Source: Adhaeribacter aquaticus DSM 16391 (GTDB taxonomy: Bacteria; Bacteroidota; Bacteroidia; Cytophagales; Hymenobacteraceae). From it: DNA of 64,000 nucleotides. The notes beneath the pieces were generated by a model, which saw nothing but the letters and a program-made list of their open reading frames with translations, had not been told where the DNA came from and ran no database searches. Positions 40,601 to 49,514 of this stretch are shown one piece after another. Position numbers and translations under genes: made by a program. Each line of letters begins with the position of its first letter. Position 1 is the first letter of the stretch. The stretch lies in assembly GCF_000473365.1 (NCBI RefSeq), contig NZ_KI421517.1, positions 4,290,296 to 4,354,295 on the forward strand. The letters run 5' to 3'.

Positions 40601-42004
40601 TTATTTAGCTTTTTCTAAAGCGGTAGTAGTGGTAAAATATTTGGCTATCATGTTTGGTACCTCCCAGGCTGGTAATTTACCTGCTTTCAAAAACTCCAGG
40701 TATTTTTCGGTTACCTGGCCAAAATGAGCCTCATGACCTACTTTGTACTGTTCTGGTATTATAACCTCCCACCCTTTGGCATTTTTCTGCAGGTTTACAC
40801 CCGGAAATTTTTGTGCTAATTGGTTTAAGTTATTTTGTACTAAAGTTTCGTAACCAGCCTCTGTATTGCCAGCTGTTTTTTCAATATATAAAGTTGGTTT
40901 ATACTGTTGCTCTTTCCCTTGCCGGATAATCAAATTAGCTTTGGTACCCCGCATAATAGAAAAATGCGTATCACCGGCACCTTCCGGAGCTTCAAAGTTC
41001 CACAATACCGATACTTTGGCGTGCGTACCCCGGATAGTATAATGCATTTCGCCGTTGGAATTAGCTTCTAAAACATTGTTTTTAATATCTTTAGTTAAAT
41101 AGCTCGGAAAGGCATCTTGTTTAGTTACCTGTTTAAATTGGTCGATGGTAATTTTGGTTGGCCATTGCCGGGCAGAAATCATATTTATTTCTTTATTATA
41201 ATCAATTACCTGTTCCGGAAAACACTCCCATTGAATTAAATCTACTAAATGAGTGGTTACATCTACCAGTCCACTTCCGGCCTGGCTAACATCAAAAAAC
41301 CAGGAAGGCCTTACTAAAGGAGCCCCGGATACAATTTTATAATAATGATGAACACTTTCTTTCGTAATAGCCGGATTCTCAAAAGTACCTTTCTCTAACT
41401 GCCCAAAAACCTCCGGTAGCCGGGATAGTTCTTTTTGCAGGATATTGGTAATTTCATAGCGCTCGGTCATAATATCGTATAACAGCACCTTGTTCTTTTC
41501 TGCTTCAGCAAAAGCTTCTCTTAAAAGATTAAAGTCTTTTTGGCTAATAGCCATTGGTTTATCCGCCAGAACATGCAATCCGGCCTCCACAGATTTTTTG
41601 ATATATGCCGTTTTCTTTTGGTTATTTCCCGCCAGCACTACTACATTACCTGCTTTTTCCTGCAGCATTTTTTCCAGGTAATCAGGTCCGGTATAAACTT
41701 TTTCTTCCCAGGCAGTAGGGTTCTCCGGACGGATATTGTATTTTTCAATCAGGTTTAAATGACCTTTAACATCCGGACCTACCGGGGCATACACGTGCAC
41801 CATCGGGCTAACCCCCCCGGGCATTGATTTCTGTACTAAGGCTGCATGGAAATGACCCGGATCCAGGGTAATTAACTTTATATTGTCCTGAACAGTATCC
41901 TTGGTTTCAGCCGAATTTTCCATAGAACTATTTTTGTTGGTGCACCCCTGGGTTAGTACTAATGCCAGAGATAAACTTATTAAAGGGTGGATACATTTGC
42001 GCAT
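40601..42004 (-). CDS. Gfo/Idh/MocA-family oxidoreductase, lipoprotein
   Basis: A 467-residue exported protein. The N-terminus S-L-S-L-A-L-V-L-T-Q-G-C-T-N is a lipoprotein signal with Cys near 21. The Rossmann-like part has I-K-L-I-T-L-D-P-G-H-F-H-A-A-L-V-Q, then V-L-A-G-N-N-Q-K-K and L-H-V-L-A-D-K-P-M-A-I, where D-K-P replaces the usual E-K-P. The C-terminal domain has V-D-V-T-T-H-L-V-D-L-I-Q-W. In this group (putative oxidoreductase C-terminal family) the substrate is a sugar or sugar acid. It is divergent from the KDG kinase gene, 270 bp apart, so a shared regulation is possible. Confidence 0.9.
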   Translation of the reverse strand: MRKCIHPLISLSLALVLTQGCTNKNSSMENSAETKDTVQDNIKLITLDPGHFHAALVQKSMPGGVSPMVHVYAPVGPDVKGHLNLIEKYNIRPENPTAWEEKVYTGPDYLEKMLQEKAGNVVVLAGNNQKKTAYIKKSVEAGLHVLADKPMAISQKDFNLLREAFAEAEKNKVLLYDIMTERYEITNILQKELSRLPEVFGQLEKGTFENPAITKESVHHYYKIVSGAPLVRPSWFFDVSQAGSGLVDVTTHLVDLIQWECFPEQVIDYNKEINMISARQWPTKITIDQFKQVTKQDAFPSYLTKDIKNNVLEANSNGEMHYTIRGTHAKVSVLWNFEAPEGAGDTHFSIMRGTKANLIIRQGKEQQYKPTLYIEKTAGNTEAGYETLVQNNLNQLAQKFPGVNLQKNAKGWEVIIPEQYKVGHEAHFGQVTEKYLEFLKAGKLPAWEVPNMIAKYFTTTTALEKAK

Positions 42005-42272
42005 AGAAAAATTTGATCAGATAAACTTATAGCTTCAATAATAAGGAATGGATGATAAAAATCCATAAAATTATTTCTTTACCAGCCTTATATTATAAAT
42101 GCTAATCCTTTTGGTTTTGAAATTATTTCCTACTCCGGTTAAAATATTAAGGAACCAGTAAGTTCTTCGCAGTAATATCCTTGGAAATAGTTTGTATCCA
42201 AAGGAGTTCTCTTTAATTTTAGGCAATTTTAATAATCAGTTTATTAACCCACTTAGTCTTACAATTAAAAAT

Positions 42273-43295
42273 ATGGAAAAAGGGAAAGTACTGGCTTTCG
42301 GAGAATTATTATGGCGTTTAGCTTCAGTAAGTAAAACATTTGGACCAGCAGAACATTTACAGGTTTTTCCGGGTGGTGCCGAAGCCAATGCTGTTTCTAA
42401 CCTGGGCCTTTGGCAGATTCCTATTTCCTATTTAACTGTGGTTCCGGATAATGAACTTTCGGCTAAGGCACTTGGTGAACTGGAAAATGCCGGAGTAGAC
42501 ACCAGTGTTACCATTAAGCAAGGCGACCGGATGGGTTTATACTTTCTTTTATCAGCTAATGGCTTAACCACCGGGCAGGTAGTATACGACCGTAAATACT
42601 CAGCTTTTAGTCAACTAACACCCGGCATGATTGATTGGGAAACCATTCTGGATGATTATAGCTGGTTCCACTGGAGTGCCCTTACTCCTGCCCTGAGCGA
42701 AAATTTAGCGGGTGTTTGTAAAGAAGCTTTAGAGGTTGCGCACCGGAAAGGCCTGACTATTTCGGTAGATTTAAATTACCGGAACCGCCTATGGGATTAT
42801 GGTAAAACGCCGCTGGAAATAATGCCGGAACTAGTACAATACTGCGATATTATCATGGGCAATATCTGGGCCTCCAATAAAATGTTGGGCACTCCCATAG
42901 ATGAATCACTGGATCGCAATACCGGCGTGGAGCGATATCTGGAATATGCAGAATTAACTTCTAAAGCTATTATTGAGAAGCATCCACAGTGCAAGCATGT
43001 CGCCTTCACGTACCGGTTTATGGATAATCCCGGCCATAACTTATTTTATGGTACGTATTATGATGGCAGCAAACAATACAACTCGGCGGTTTATGAAACC
43101 AATGAATTAATAGACCGGATTGGTAGCGGAGATGCTTTTATGGCCGGATTGATTTACAGCTTATACAATGGCTTAGCAGGTCAGGAAGTAATAGATTTTA
43201 CCACCTCAGCAGCCTTCCAGAAGCTATTTGTTCATGGCGATTTTGGTAAAAGTACCTTAGAGCAGGTAAAAGAAAATATTTTAGCGGTTAAATAA
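42273..43295 (+). CDS. kdgK: 2-keto-3-deoxygluconate kinase (PfkB family)
   Basis: A 340-residue sugar kinase. The start at 42273 is taken because the PfkB domain opens at once (K-V-L-A-F-G-E-L-L-W-R-L); the longer reading from 42192 adds 27 residues not seen in relatives. F-P-G-G-A-E-A-N-A-V-S-N-L is the PfkB signature 1, and D-R-I-G-S-G-D-A-F-M-A-G-L is the signature 2 with the catalytic Asp. It phosphorylates KDG to KDPG. It is 17 bp upstream of the aldolase gene, and the two form the lower Entner-Doudoroff/uronate route. Confidence 0.9.
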   Translation: MEKGKVLAFGELLWRLASVSKTFGPAEHLQVFPGGAEANAVSNLGLWQIPISYLTVVPDNELSAKALGELENAGVDTSVTIKQGDRMGLYFLLSANGLTTGQVVYDRKYSAFSQLTPGMIDWETILDDYSWFHWSALTPALSENLAGVCKEALEVAHRKGLTISVDLNYRNRLWDYGKTPLEIMPELVQYCDIIMGNIWASNKMLGTPIDESLDRNTGVERYLEYAELTSKAIIEKHPQCKHVAFTYRFMDNPGHNLFYGTYYDGSKQYNSAVYETNELIDRIGSGDAFMAGLIYSLYNGLAGQEVIDFTTSAAFQKLFVHGDFGKSTLEQVKENILAVK

Positions 43296-43312
43296 ATTAT
43301 ATACATATAAAA

Positions 43313-43969
43313 ATGGCAGTAGATAAAAACCAGGTTTTAGCCAAAATAAAAGAAACCCCAGTAATTCCGGTATATTATAATGCTGATCCGGAAGTTTGTA
43401 AGCAAGTGGTAGCTGCTTGTTACGCCGGTGGCTTTCGGGTTTTTGAGTTTGTAAACCGTGGCGCTCAGGCGTTGGCTAACTTTAAAATATTAAAAGAAGT
43501 TGCCGGCCAGAAGTACCCGGATATGAAATTAGGAATTGGTACTATCAAGGACGCTGAAAGTGCTGAAGCCTTTATTCAATTGGGTGCCGATTTTGTGGTT
43601 AGCCCGATAATGGAAGCCTCGGTAGCTGAAGCGGTACATAAGCATGCTATCTTATGGATACCGGGTTGTATGACCCCAACCGAAATAAACCAGGCCGAAA
43701 AAGCAGGTGCTTCTTTAGTAAAATTATTTCCTGGCGATACCTTAGGCTCTGGCTTCTTAAAAGCTATTAAAGCTTTATTCCCGAACATGTTATTTATGCC
43801 AACTGGTGGTGTTTCACCTACCCAGGAAAGCATTGGCGAATGGTTTAGTGCCGGCGTAACGGCCGTTGGTTTAGGTTCAAAATTATTCGAAAAACCAACT
43901 AACGCCACTGAAGGCTACGAATGGTTAAGCACCCGTTGTGCCGAAGTTTTGGACATGGCTAAAAAATAA
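43313..43969 (+). CDS. eda: KDPG/KHG aldolase
   Basis: A 218-residue TIM-barrel class I aldolase that splits KDPG into pyruvate and glyceraldehyde 3-phosphate. It has V-I-P-V-Y-Y-N-A-D-P-E, F-R-V-F-E-F-V-N-R-G, G-I-G-T-I-K-D-A-E-S-A, F-V-V-S-P-I-M, I-P-G-C-M-T-P-T-E and V-K-L-F-P-G-D-T, where the Lys of V-K-L-F-P is the Schiff-base residue. F-M-P-T-G-G-V closes the barrel. It is co-transcribed with kdgK and followed by a terminator. Confidence 0.95.
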   Translation: MAVDKNQVLAKIKETPVIPVYYNADPEVCKQVVAACYAGGFRVFEFVNRGAQALANFKILKEVAGQKYPDMKLGIGTIKDAESAEAFIQLGADFVVSPIMEASVAEAVHKHAILWIPGCMTPTEINQAEKAGASLVKLFPGDTLGSGFLKAIKALFPNMLFMPTGGVSPTQESIGEWFSAGVTAVGLGSKLFEKPTNATEGYEWLSTRCAEVLDMAKK

Positions 43970-43993
43970 ATTAATAAGCTGATTGTATTTCTT

Positions 43994-44029
43994 AAAAAGG
44001 AAGGTTTTACTTTAAATCCTTCCTTTTTT
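43994..44029 (+). terminator. Intrinsic terminator after eda
   Basis: AAAAAGGAAGG (43994-44004) pairs with CCTTCCTTTTT (44018-44028). The T run continues downstream (tttttta), ending the kdgK-eda transcript. Confidence 0.85.
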
Positions 44030-44056
44030 ATTTTTCTTCTCTAGCATTATCACGCT

Positions 44057-44161
44057 TTAATTATCCCGGTTATAGATTCCACAAATAATTAAAAGAACAA
44101 ATAAAATAATAATCCCTACCATACTAGCCCCCACTTTCCCTCCGTTATTAACTAAATTCAT
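44057..44161 (-). CDS. Possible 34-residue membrane peptide
   Basis: A short frame from ATG at 44161 to TAA at 44057. It opens M-N-L-V-N-N-G-G-K-V and then a hydrophobic run (V-G-I-I-I-L-F-V-L-L-I-I-C-G-I-Y) and a charged end R-D-N. One transmembrane helix with flanking polar ends is a plausible small membrane protein, but the size makes chance likely. No neighbour or family supports it. Confidence 0.3.
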   Translation of the reverse strand: MNLVNNGGKVGASMVGIIILFVLLIICGIYNRDN

Positions 44162-44253
44162 ACCAACTTTTGATATTGGCAATTCAGGGAGGAGGCTTTT
44201 ATGCAATGGACGGAACTAAATATTTTATTTATTTATTTTAAGCTTGTATAGAT

Positions 44254-44439
44254 ATGAATATTATGCAGGTTTTAGCAAATCCTTTATTTCTTACCATCAT
44301 TAGTGGTTCCGGAGTTGTATGTACGGTGGCCTTGCTCTGGGAAATTTCTGTAATGAAGCGCCGGTTAGATATAGAAATGGGTTTGCGGAAAAAAACATCC
44401 CGTAAAAAATGGGAGCGGATAAAGGACCTTATATCTTAG
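44254..44439 (+). CDS. Small single-pass membrane protein
   Basis: A 61-residue protein: a hydrophobic segment (about residues 8-29, L-F-L-T-I-I-S-G-S-G-V-V-C-T-V-A-L-L) and a basic C-terminal tail (K-R-R-L-D-I-E-M, then R-K-K-T-S-R-K-K-W-E-R). That order, N-out with a positively charged cytoplasmic end, is typical for a real small membrane protein. It has a leader of its own and a hairpin after it. I do not recognise a family. Confidence 0.5.
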   Translation: MNIMQVLANPLFLTIISGSGVVCTVALLWEISVMKRRLDIEMGLRKKTSRKKWERIKDLIS

Positions 44440-44462
44440 TTTTAAAATACCCAGGCTCTCAA

Positions 44463-44503
44463 AATGAAATTCTGCTACCTTTTCGGAGTAACAGAATTTC
44501 ATT
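44463..44503. terminator. Hairpin between convergent genes
   Basis: AATGAAATTCTG (44463-44474) pairs perfectly with CAGAATTTCATT (44492-44503). It is between the small membrane protein gene and the large outer-membrane gene, which converge, so it may terminate both; the T run is short. Confidence 0.6.
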
Positions 44504-44523
44504 ATCAGGGAATTAAAACTTGA

Positions 44524-47292
44524 TTAGTTTCTTCCAGGACCTGATTGGTCCGGAGCATTACCTTTAAAATCTTTTTCACTGGCTCCGGTACTAAAGTGGC
44601 GCAGGTTATAAGTAAAGGACACCATAAAATACCGCTGCAAGACATTAGACTGCACATCTTCCACATAAATATCAGTTACATTTCTTCTTATGCTGATATT
44701 TTGCTTTAGCAAATCATAAACACTTAAGCTGAACTCTCCACGTTGGTTGGCAAAAACCTTTTTACCAATGCTCATGTTCCAGATCATATAACTGTTGTTA
44801 AACCCGGCCGAAAGCCCCCGGTTAAACTGATGGACTAAGTCAGTCCTGTATACAAGGCCTTTCCATATTATCCAGTTATAACGAAACCGTGTGTTTTGGT
44901 TAAAGAAGTTATTGGTTGTATTGCGTAAAGAGCTTTGTACAATATTATAGCCAGATTGAGTAGATAAGTGGAAATCTACGTTTTCGCTGATATTGCTACT
45001 TAAAGAAACTCCTAATCTGAAATTACTAGAGTTAGTAAAATTAAATTGTTCGTTTATTAAACTAGGCAGTTGCGTATGGTTTATAGAACCATTAAAACCT
45101 ATTTTTGAGCTGATAAAGTTTACGGGTTGCCCATAATTAAAGAATGACCGGAAAGTAAAATAACCATCCAGATTTACGGGTCGCGTTAATTGAGAACCCG
45201 TTTCCAAAACGTTGCTGGAAGTTAATTGTATTGGTTGCTGGGCCGTCAGGGTACTGTTTCCAATATAGTTAGGCACAAATGAAGCCTCCATCATGGCAAA
45301 GAAAGTGTGGTTATTGTTTGGATTCTGGGCACGATACCTGGTTCTAAACATATTCTGAACCGATTGATTTAAATTAGGATTACCGGTTCTTACAAATAAT
45401 GGGTTGGTATAATCAATTACATTTTGTAACTGATTTATAGCAGGAGCATTGGTCCAGGTACGGTATTCGAATTCTACATTTTTGGTTTTGCTAAAACGGT
45501 AGTCAAACCGGGCAGAAGGTAAAATGGTATTAAAAACCCGATCCAGCCGGTACTCCCCCGGGAAAAGCTGATCATTCTGTAGCTTTGCTTTTTGGTACTC
45601 ACCTGCTACTTCAAACCTTACTTTTTCAGTTCGGTATTGATAACTCAAGTCTGTTTCTTCAGTTAAATACAAGCTTTTAAACGTATTGCTCAGGCCAATA
45701 TTGGGTATGGAATATTCTCCTGTTTGTTCGGAATAATCATATAAGCGCCGGTCCGAATCATCAAAACGGTTTCCTCGTTCATGCTCTATTTCAATCCGGC
45801 CATTTTTCCCGATTGGCTCGGTATAGGAAACTTCGGTACGCCAGGAGTGCCCGTTCCGGTTAAAATTTGTAAACTGGTTTAAGCGGTTACTTTTTTCTGG
45901 TGTTCTGAAGTAAATATTATCGGCTAGGCGGAAAATATCATTATTGTTATTACTGAAACCGGTATTAAACCGGATAGTAACGCTACGGCCAACCCGGTTA
46001 AACCGGTGGCTATACAAAATACTATTATTAAAATTAAAGCTTTGGTTATTGGCGTTAGAAGTATTTTCAGTCTGATTCAGCGGGCTATTCATATTCTCCG
46101 TCCGGCCCAGGAAGTAAGAAAAATTATCAGAGCTTTGGATATTTAAATTAGGTCGGATTAATATCCGGTTCCGGTCGTTGATCTTGTAATCAATCCGCAT
46201 ATTAGCACGATGATTAGCACTGGTATTGGTGTTCCGGCTACTTTCATCATAAAACCGGCCCGAATCCCCCGGACTTACAAAGTTCCGGTGCCTTTCCTGA
46301 ATGCCCTGGTTTTGCCGGTTTGTAAAAAAATAACTACCACTGGCTTCAATCTTTTTAGCCCAAACATCAGAATAGTTAAGGCCTATTGAATTGGTAGTGA
46401 TAATGCCGTTTTGAGGCGTATTATTGCCCTGATTATTTTGGTCTGCACTAAAATTTAAAGTGTTTATATTATTACGTAATCCTGTTATGGTAATTCGGCG
46501 ATCTTCGTTAAATATATTTACACTAGCCCCGGTTAAATAACGGTCGTTGGTTCCATAGCCACCGGTAAATTTACCGAACTGACCTTTTTTACGGTTGGGC
46601 TTGGTTACTATGTTTATTGTTTTAAGTTTTTCATTATCATCAAAACCACTCATTTCGGCCTTGTCACTTTTTTTATCAAAAATTTGGATATTGGCAATTA
46701 CCTCGGCTGGTAAATTCTGTAAGGCCGTTGCTACATCATCACCAAAGTACGGTTTTCCATCTATTAGTATCTGCTGAATTTCTTCGCCCTGCGCTTGCAT
46801 CTTACCATCTTCTAACGTTACGCCCGGCAGCTTCTGAATAAGCTCCTGCGCACTCGCATCCTTGGCTGTTTTAAAGGCGGCGGCATTAAACTGGGCGGTA
46901 TCGTTTTTTAACTCGCCGGTAGGTGCCCTACCAATTATTTGTACTTCCTGCAGCGTTTGACTTTCTTCCTGGATTAATAAAACACCTACATTAACGGAAG
47001 CAGCTTGCACCTGAACGGTTTTGGTTAAAGGTTGGTAACCAATATAATTTACCTTAACGATGTATTGGCCCGGAGCAACTCTATCTAATTTAAAAACCCC
47101 TTCGGCATCCGTCATTACGCCATTTGTAGGCTTTTCATCGGTTACTTTTTGTAACGAAACAACGGCTCCTGGTATGGCGGATTTATCTGCGGCATTTTTT
47201 ACCTGTCCCTGAATGGAAAAAGATTGTCCATACGAACCCTGGGAGGTTAATAGAAAGACCAAAAACAGAAATAAAGCATAAATCTTTTGCAT
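44524..47292 (-). CDS. Outer-membrane beta-barrel protein with CarboxypepD_reg plug (TonB-receptor-like)
   Basis: A 922-residue outer-membrane protein. A signal peptide (about residues 1-22, ending S-Y-G-Q) is followed by a carboxypeptidase-regulatory-like domain (about 25-110; I-Q-G-Q-V-K-N-A-A-D-K-S-A-I-P-G-A-V-V), a plug-like part (about 120-235; L-I-Q-K-L-P-G-V-T-L-E-D-G and I-L-I-D-G-K-P-Y-F-G-D-D) and a long barrel rich in Asn, Arg and aromatic strands. No clear TonB box is visible. It belongs to the outer-membrane beta-barrel family 2-like group of Bacteroidota, a variant of TonB-dependent receptors. No SusD partner is adjacent, so the substrate is unknown. Confidence 0.9.
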   Translation of the reverse strand: MQKIYALFLFLVFLLTSQGSYGQSFSIQGQVKNAADKSAIPGAVVSLQKVTDEKPTNGVMTDAEGVFKLDRVAPGQYIVKVNYIGYQPLTKTVQVQAASVNVGVLLIQEESQTLQEVQIIGRAPTGELKNDTAQFNAAAFKTAKDASAQELIQKLPGVTLEDGKMQAQGEEIQQILIDGKPYFGDDVATALQNLPAEVIANIQIFDKKSDKAEMSGFDDNEKLKTINIVTKPNRKKGQFGKFTGGYGTNDRYLTGASVNIFNEDRRITITGLRNNINTLNFSADQNNQGNNTPQNGIITTNSIGLNYSDVWAKKIEASGSYFFTNRQNQGIQERHRNFVSPGDSGRFYDESSRNTNTSANHRANMRIDYKINDRNRILIRPNLNIQSSDNFSYFLGRTENMNSPLNQTENTSNANNQSFNFNNSILYSHRFNRVGRSVTIRFNTGFSNNNNDIFRLADNIYFRTPEKSNRLNQFTNFNRNGHSWRTEVSYTEPIGKNGRIEIEHERGNRFDDSDRRLYDYSEQTGEYSIPNIGLSNTFKSLYLTEETDLSYQYRTEKVRFEVAGEYQKAKLQNDQLFPGEYRLDRVFNTILPSARFDYRFSKTKNVEFEYRTWTNAPAINQLQNVIDYTNPLFVRTGNPNLNQSVQNMFRTRYRAQNPNNNHTFFAMMEASFVPNYIGNSTLTAQQPIQLTSSNVLETGSQLTRPVNLDGYFTFRSFFNYGQPVNFISSKIGFNGSINHTQLPSLINEQFNFTNSSNFRLGVSLSSNISENVDFHLSTQSGYNIVQSSLRNTTNNFFNQNTRFRYNWIIWKGLVYRTDLVHQFNRGLSAGFNNSYMIWNMSIGKKVFANQRGEFSLSVYDLLKQNISIRRNVTDIYVEDVQSNVLQRYFMVSFTYNLRHFSTGASEKDFKGNAPDQSGPGRN

Positions 47293-47745
47293 TGCCTGCC
47301 AATAGTTTGTTTTATATCTTGTAATCTACATCCTAAATCTGTTTCAAATTTGTAGTCGACAATTTTACCAGGTTAATTCCTTAACTTTTATTTGTTTACG
47401 TAACCCTGCTGCTAAAAACAAAAAGCTCCGGAATTTCTTCCGGAGCTTCAGGCTAAAACCAGTAGTGAGTATGAATAAAGTCCCTTTACATTAACTTATT
47501 TTTTATTAGCAGGTCCCGGTACGATTCAAATTATAGCTAAGTTCAACTGGATAGGGAAAGCATGAAATAGGAGGAACATACTTGGTTCTATAAAATTAAG
47601 TAACAAGGCGGAACGTTTGAATTCAGCTAACTCTTAAGTGAAATCCATTAAAGCTCTGGCTGCTTAGTTTAAATTTAAGGAAAAACAGAAATGAAATATG
47701 ACCTACATTCATCACCTATGCACTTCAACATATATGATAAATATT
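47293..47745. other. Intergenic region with one strong hairpin
   Basis: About 450 bases with no supported gene. AAGCTCCGGAA (47423-47433) pairs with TTCCGGAGCTT (47438-47448); on the minus strand it is followed by T-rich sequence, so it would terminate leftward transcription, although the nearest minus-strand gene ends about 300 bp away at 47746. Confidence 0.55.
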
Positions 47746-48948
47746 TTAGCTTATAGATAAAGCTGGTTTGTTATCTAAGATTTTCCAAAGTGGATATATA
47801 ATATCTCTTAAATCATTATATTGATTTTGCTCATCTAAATGCTCATTTAAAATGTCATGCAGCTTTAGCGAAGTAGGTTCGGTAATATTAAACATCTGCG
47901 AAAGTCTATCACAGAGCCCTACTTTTTTTGTTGTTTTAACAGGAAAAACATAGTTATAGGAAAGATCAACACTGCAACCTTCAGGATATACTACTTTTGT
48001 GGACGGGTACTTTATACCATCAATCTTACTTTCATTCAGCACATTCTGTAATAGAAGTTGGGGAATTATGTATTCTGGCTTGAAGTTCCCTTCAGGTTTT
48101 TTTACTAAGCAAGTACAAGCAATTATAAGAGGGAAAGAACTTATATAATTACAAATATATTCGGCACAATAGGCGGCAACTATATCGTTCCCTTTGTTTA
48201 AAAAATTATAGTTTGGTCTTAATACTGAAAATACTGCATCTTCAACTCTTTGAATATTTAATACATTTAAAGGGATATTATTTTCTAACCGTGAAAAGGA
48301 TAAATTATCAAAGCCTGGAGTATTTAATTCCATATTACAAATTACTGGATCACTCCCTAAATATAATGCAGGTACTCCTGGAATGCTGTATCTGTTTGTA
48401 GAAACAAGATGTCTGTTTTCAAAATTGTGATGAAACAATTCAAGCCTTTCAAATGGTTTCTCCCCATTTGGCCTGGCTCTATAGAAGTTTTGCTTTGCAG
48501 GTATTGAGTTAATTATATATAATTCTTGATTCATACCTATCTGCTTGATAAAAACCTCTTTCAATATCACCTCTAAAGTTTTTGAGGCTTCATTTACTCT
48601 GCCCAGGTAGTATAAATTTACTATGGCTTTTAAGGCTTCTGGTAATTTCAGAATATCTTTACCAATTTGCACATCCCATGATTCTAGAACCTTAGAAACA
48701 GGATTTCTGGAGGAAATGGGCATTCTGCTTATAAAAGGCTTTAAAGTTGATTCAAAGAAAAGGCAAAAATTATCCAACCTTGATGAAAGAAAATCAGGGA
48801 AGTAATAATTACTTGAACCATCTTTAACCTGAATTGAGAATTCATTTAAATGATCATTGATTAAATTTACCAACCCCCCGAGAAAATTGTTTTGGTTTAA
48901 ACTAATTCTATAAGCATCATGTGCTTGATGGTATTTTGAATAATTCAT
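47746..48948 (-). CDS. RES-domain protein with long N-terminal extension
   Basis: A 400-residue protein. From about residue 150 to 335 it matches the RES domain (toxin fold that cleaves NAD): F-Y-R-A-R-P-N-G-E-K-P-F with the conserved Arg, then R-Y-S-I-P-G-V-P-A-L-Y-L-G-S-D-P-V with Tyr, I-C-N-M-E-L with Glu, Y-I-I-P-Q-L-L-L-Q-N-V-L and D-G-I-K-Y-P-S-T-K. Typical RES toxins are about 150-230 residues with an Xre-type antitoxin beside them. Here there is an N-terminal helical region of about 150 residues and no antitoxin gene nearby. It may be a stand-alone defence or stress effector. The function is inferred. Confidence 0.72.
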   Translation of the reverse strand: MNYSKYHQAHDAYRISLNQNNFLGGLVNLINDHLNEFSIQVKDGSSNYYFPDFLSSRLDNFCLFFESTLKPFISRMPISSRNPVSKVLESWDVQIGKDILKLPEALKAIVNLYYLGRVNEASKTLEVILKEVFIKQIGMNQELYIINSIPAKQNFYRARPNGEKPFERLELFHHNFENRHLVSTNRYSIPGVPALYLGSDPVICNMELNTPGFDNLSFSRLENNIPLNVLNIQRVEDAVFSVLRPNYNFLNKGNDIVAAYCAEYICNYISSFPLIIACTCLVKKPEGNFKPEYIIPQLLLQNVLNESKIDGIKYPSTKVVYPEGCSVDLSYNYVFPVKTTKKVGLCDRLSQMFNITEPTSLKLHDILNEHLDEQNQYNDLRDIIYPLWKILDNKPALSIS

Positions 48949-49071
48949 AGCAAACTCTGAGAGTTTAAAATATAATAATGTGAGTAAAGCAAGGGATGTT
49001 AATTTATCCTTAGTTTAACTATTCAGAAATAGGAAATCCACCTCTCAGGCTAGCTTTTGATCCAGCTTAAT

Positions 49072-49283
49072 TTATTTTTCAGCAATACCCTCTAGTGTTA
49101 ACCCTTGTTCCCGGTAGAGCCGCACCATAGCCGAGGCCCGTTTATTGTTTTCATTGTCCAAGGCTTTCTCCCGTAGAACCTGGACACCAGCGGCCCGGGC
49201 TTCATTGGTCAGGTTCTCAGGTCTCCCAAGTTTGGCACCCTGCGCAATTTTAACCTGTAGTGCTGCCTTATTTCCCGATCATG
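49072..49283 (-). pseudogene. Serine recombinase (resolvase/invertase) C-terminal fragment
   Basis: Reading leftward, the frame gives N-K-A-A-L-Q-V-K-I-A-Q-G-A-K-L-G-R-P, then L-T-N-E-A-R-A-A-G-V-Q-V-L-R and L-T-L-E-G-I-A-E-K before the TAA at 49072-49074. The G-A-K-L-G-R-P and following helix are the hinge and DNA-binding part of Tn3-type resolvases and invertases. A TGA lies just upstream, and the catalytic domain with its Ser is missing. It is the relic of a mobile element next to the RES gene. Confidence 0.65.
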
Positions 49284-49463
49284 CTAGGTTAGTACAGCAA
49301 AATCCTAGACATTACAGTCTTTTATTTTGTTTTGCTGAATTAGCAATCTAAAGTTGGCTAAAAATCATCCCTCATTAAAAGAAATCAATTTTTTATTGCA
49401 ACGTACTGTTGTGAAAAAAATTACCAGATGTTAACCTGCTATAATAAAACTGGCAAGGCATAA

Positions 49464-49492
49464 AAAAAGGTAAGCTTTTGGCCTACCTTTTT
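49464..49492 (-). terminator. Intrinsic terminator for the M1 peptidase gene
   Basis: AAAAAGGTA (from 49464) pairs with TACCTTTTT (ending 49492), GC/GC inside with one mismatch. On the minus strand it is followed by the complement of the A run. Confidence 0.7.
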
Positions 49493-49514
49493 AAAATTAA
49501 TTTCTTTATTGTTT

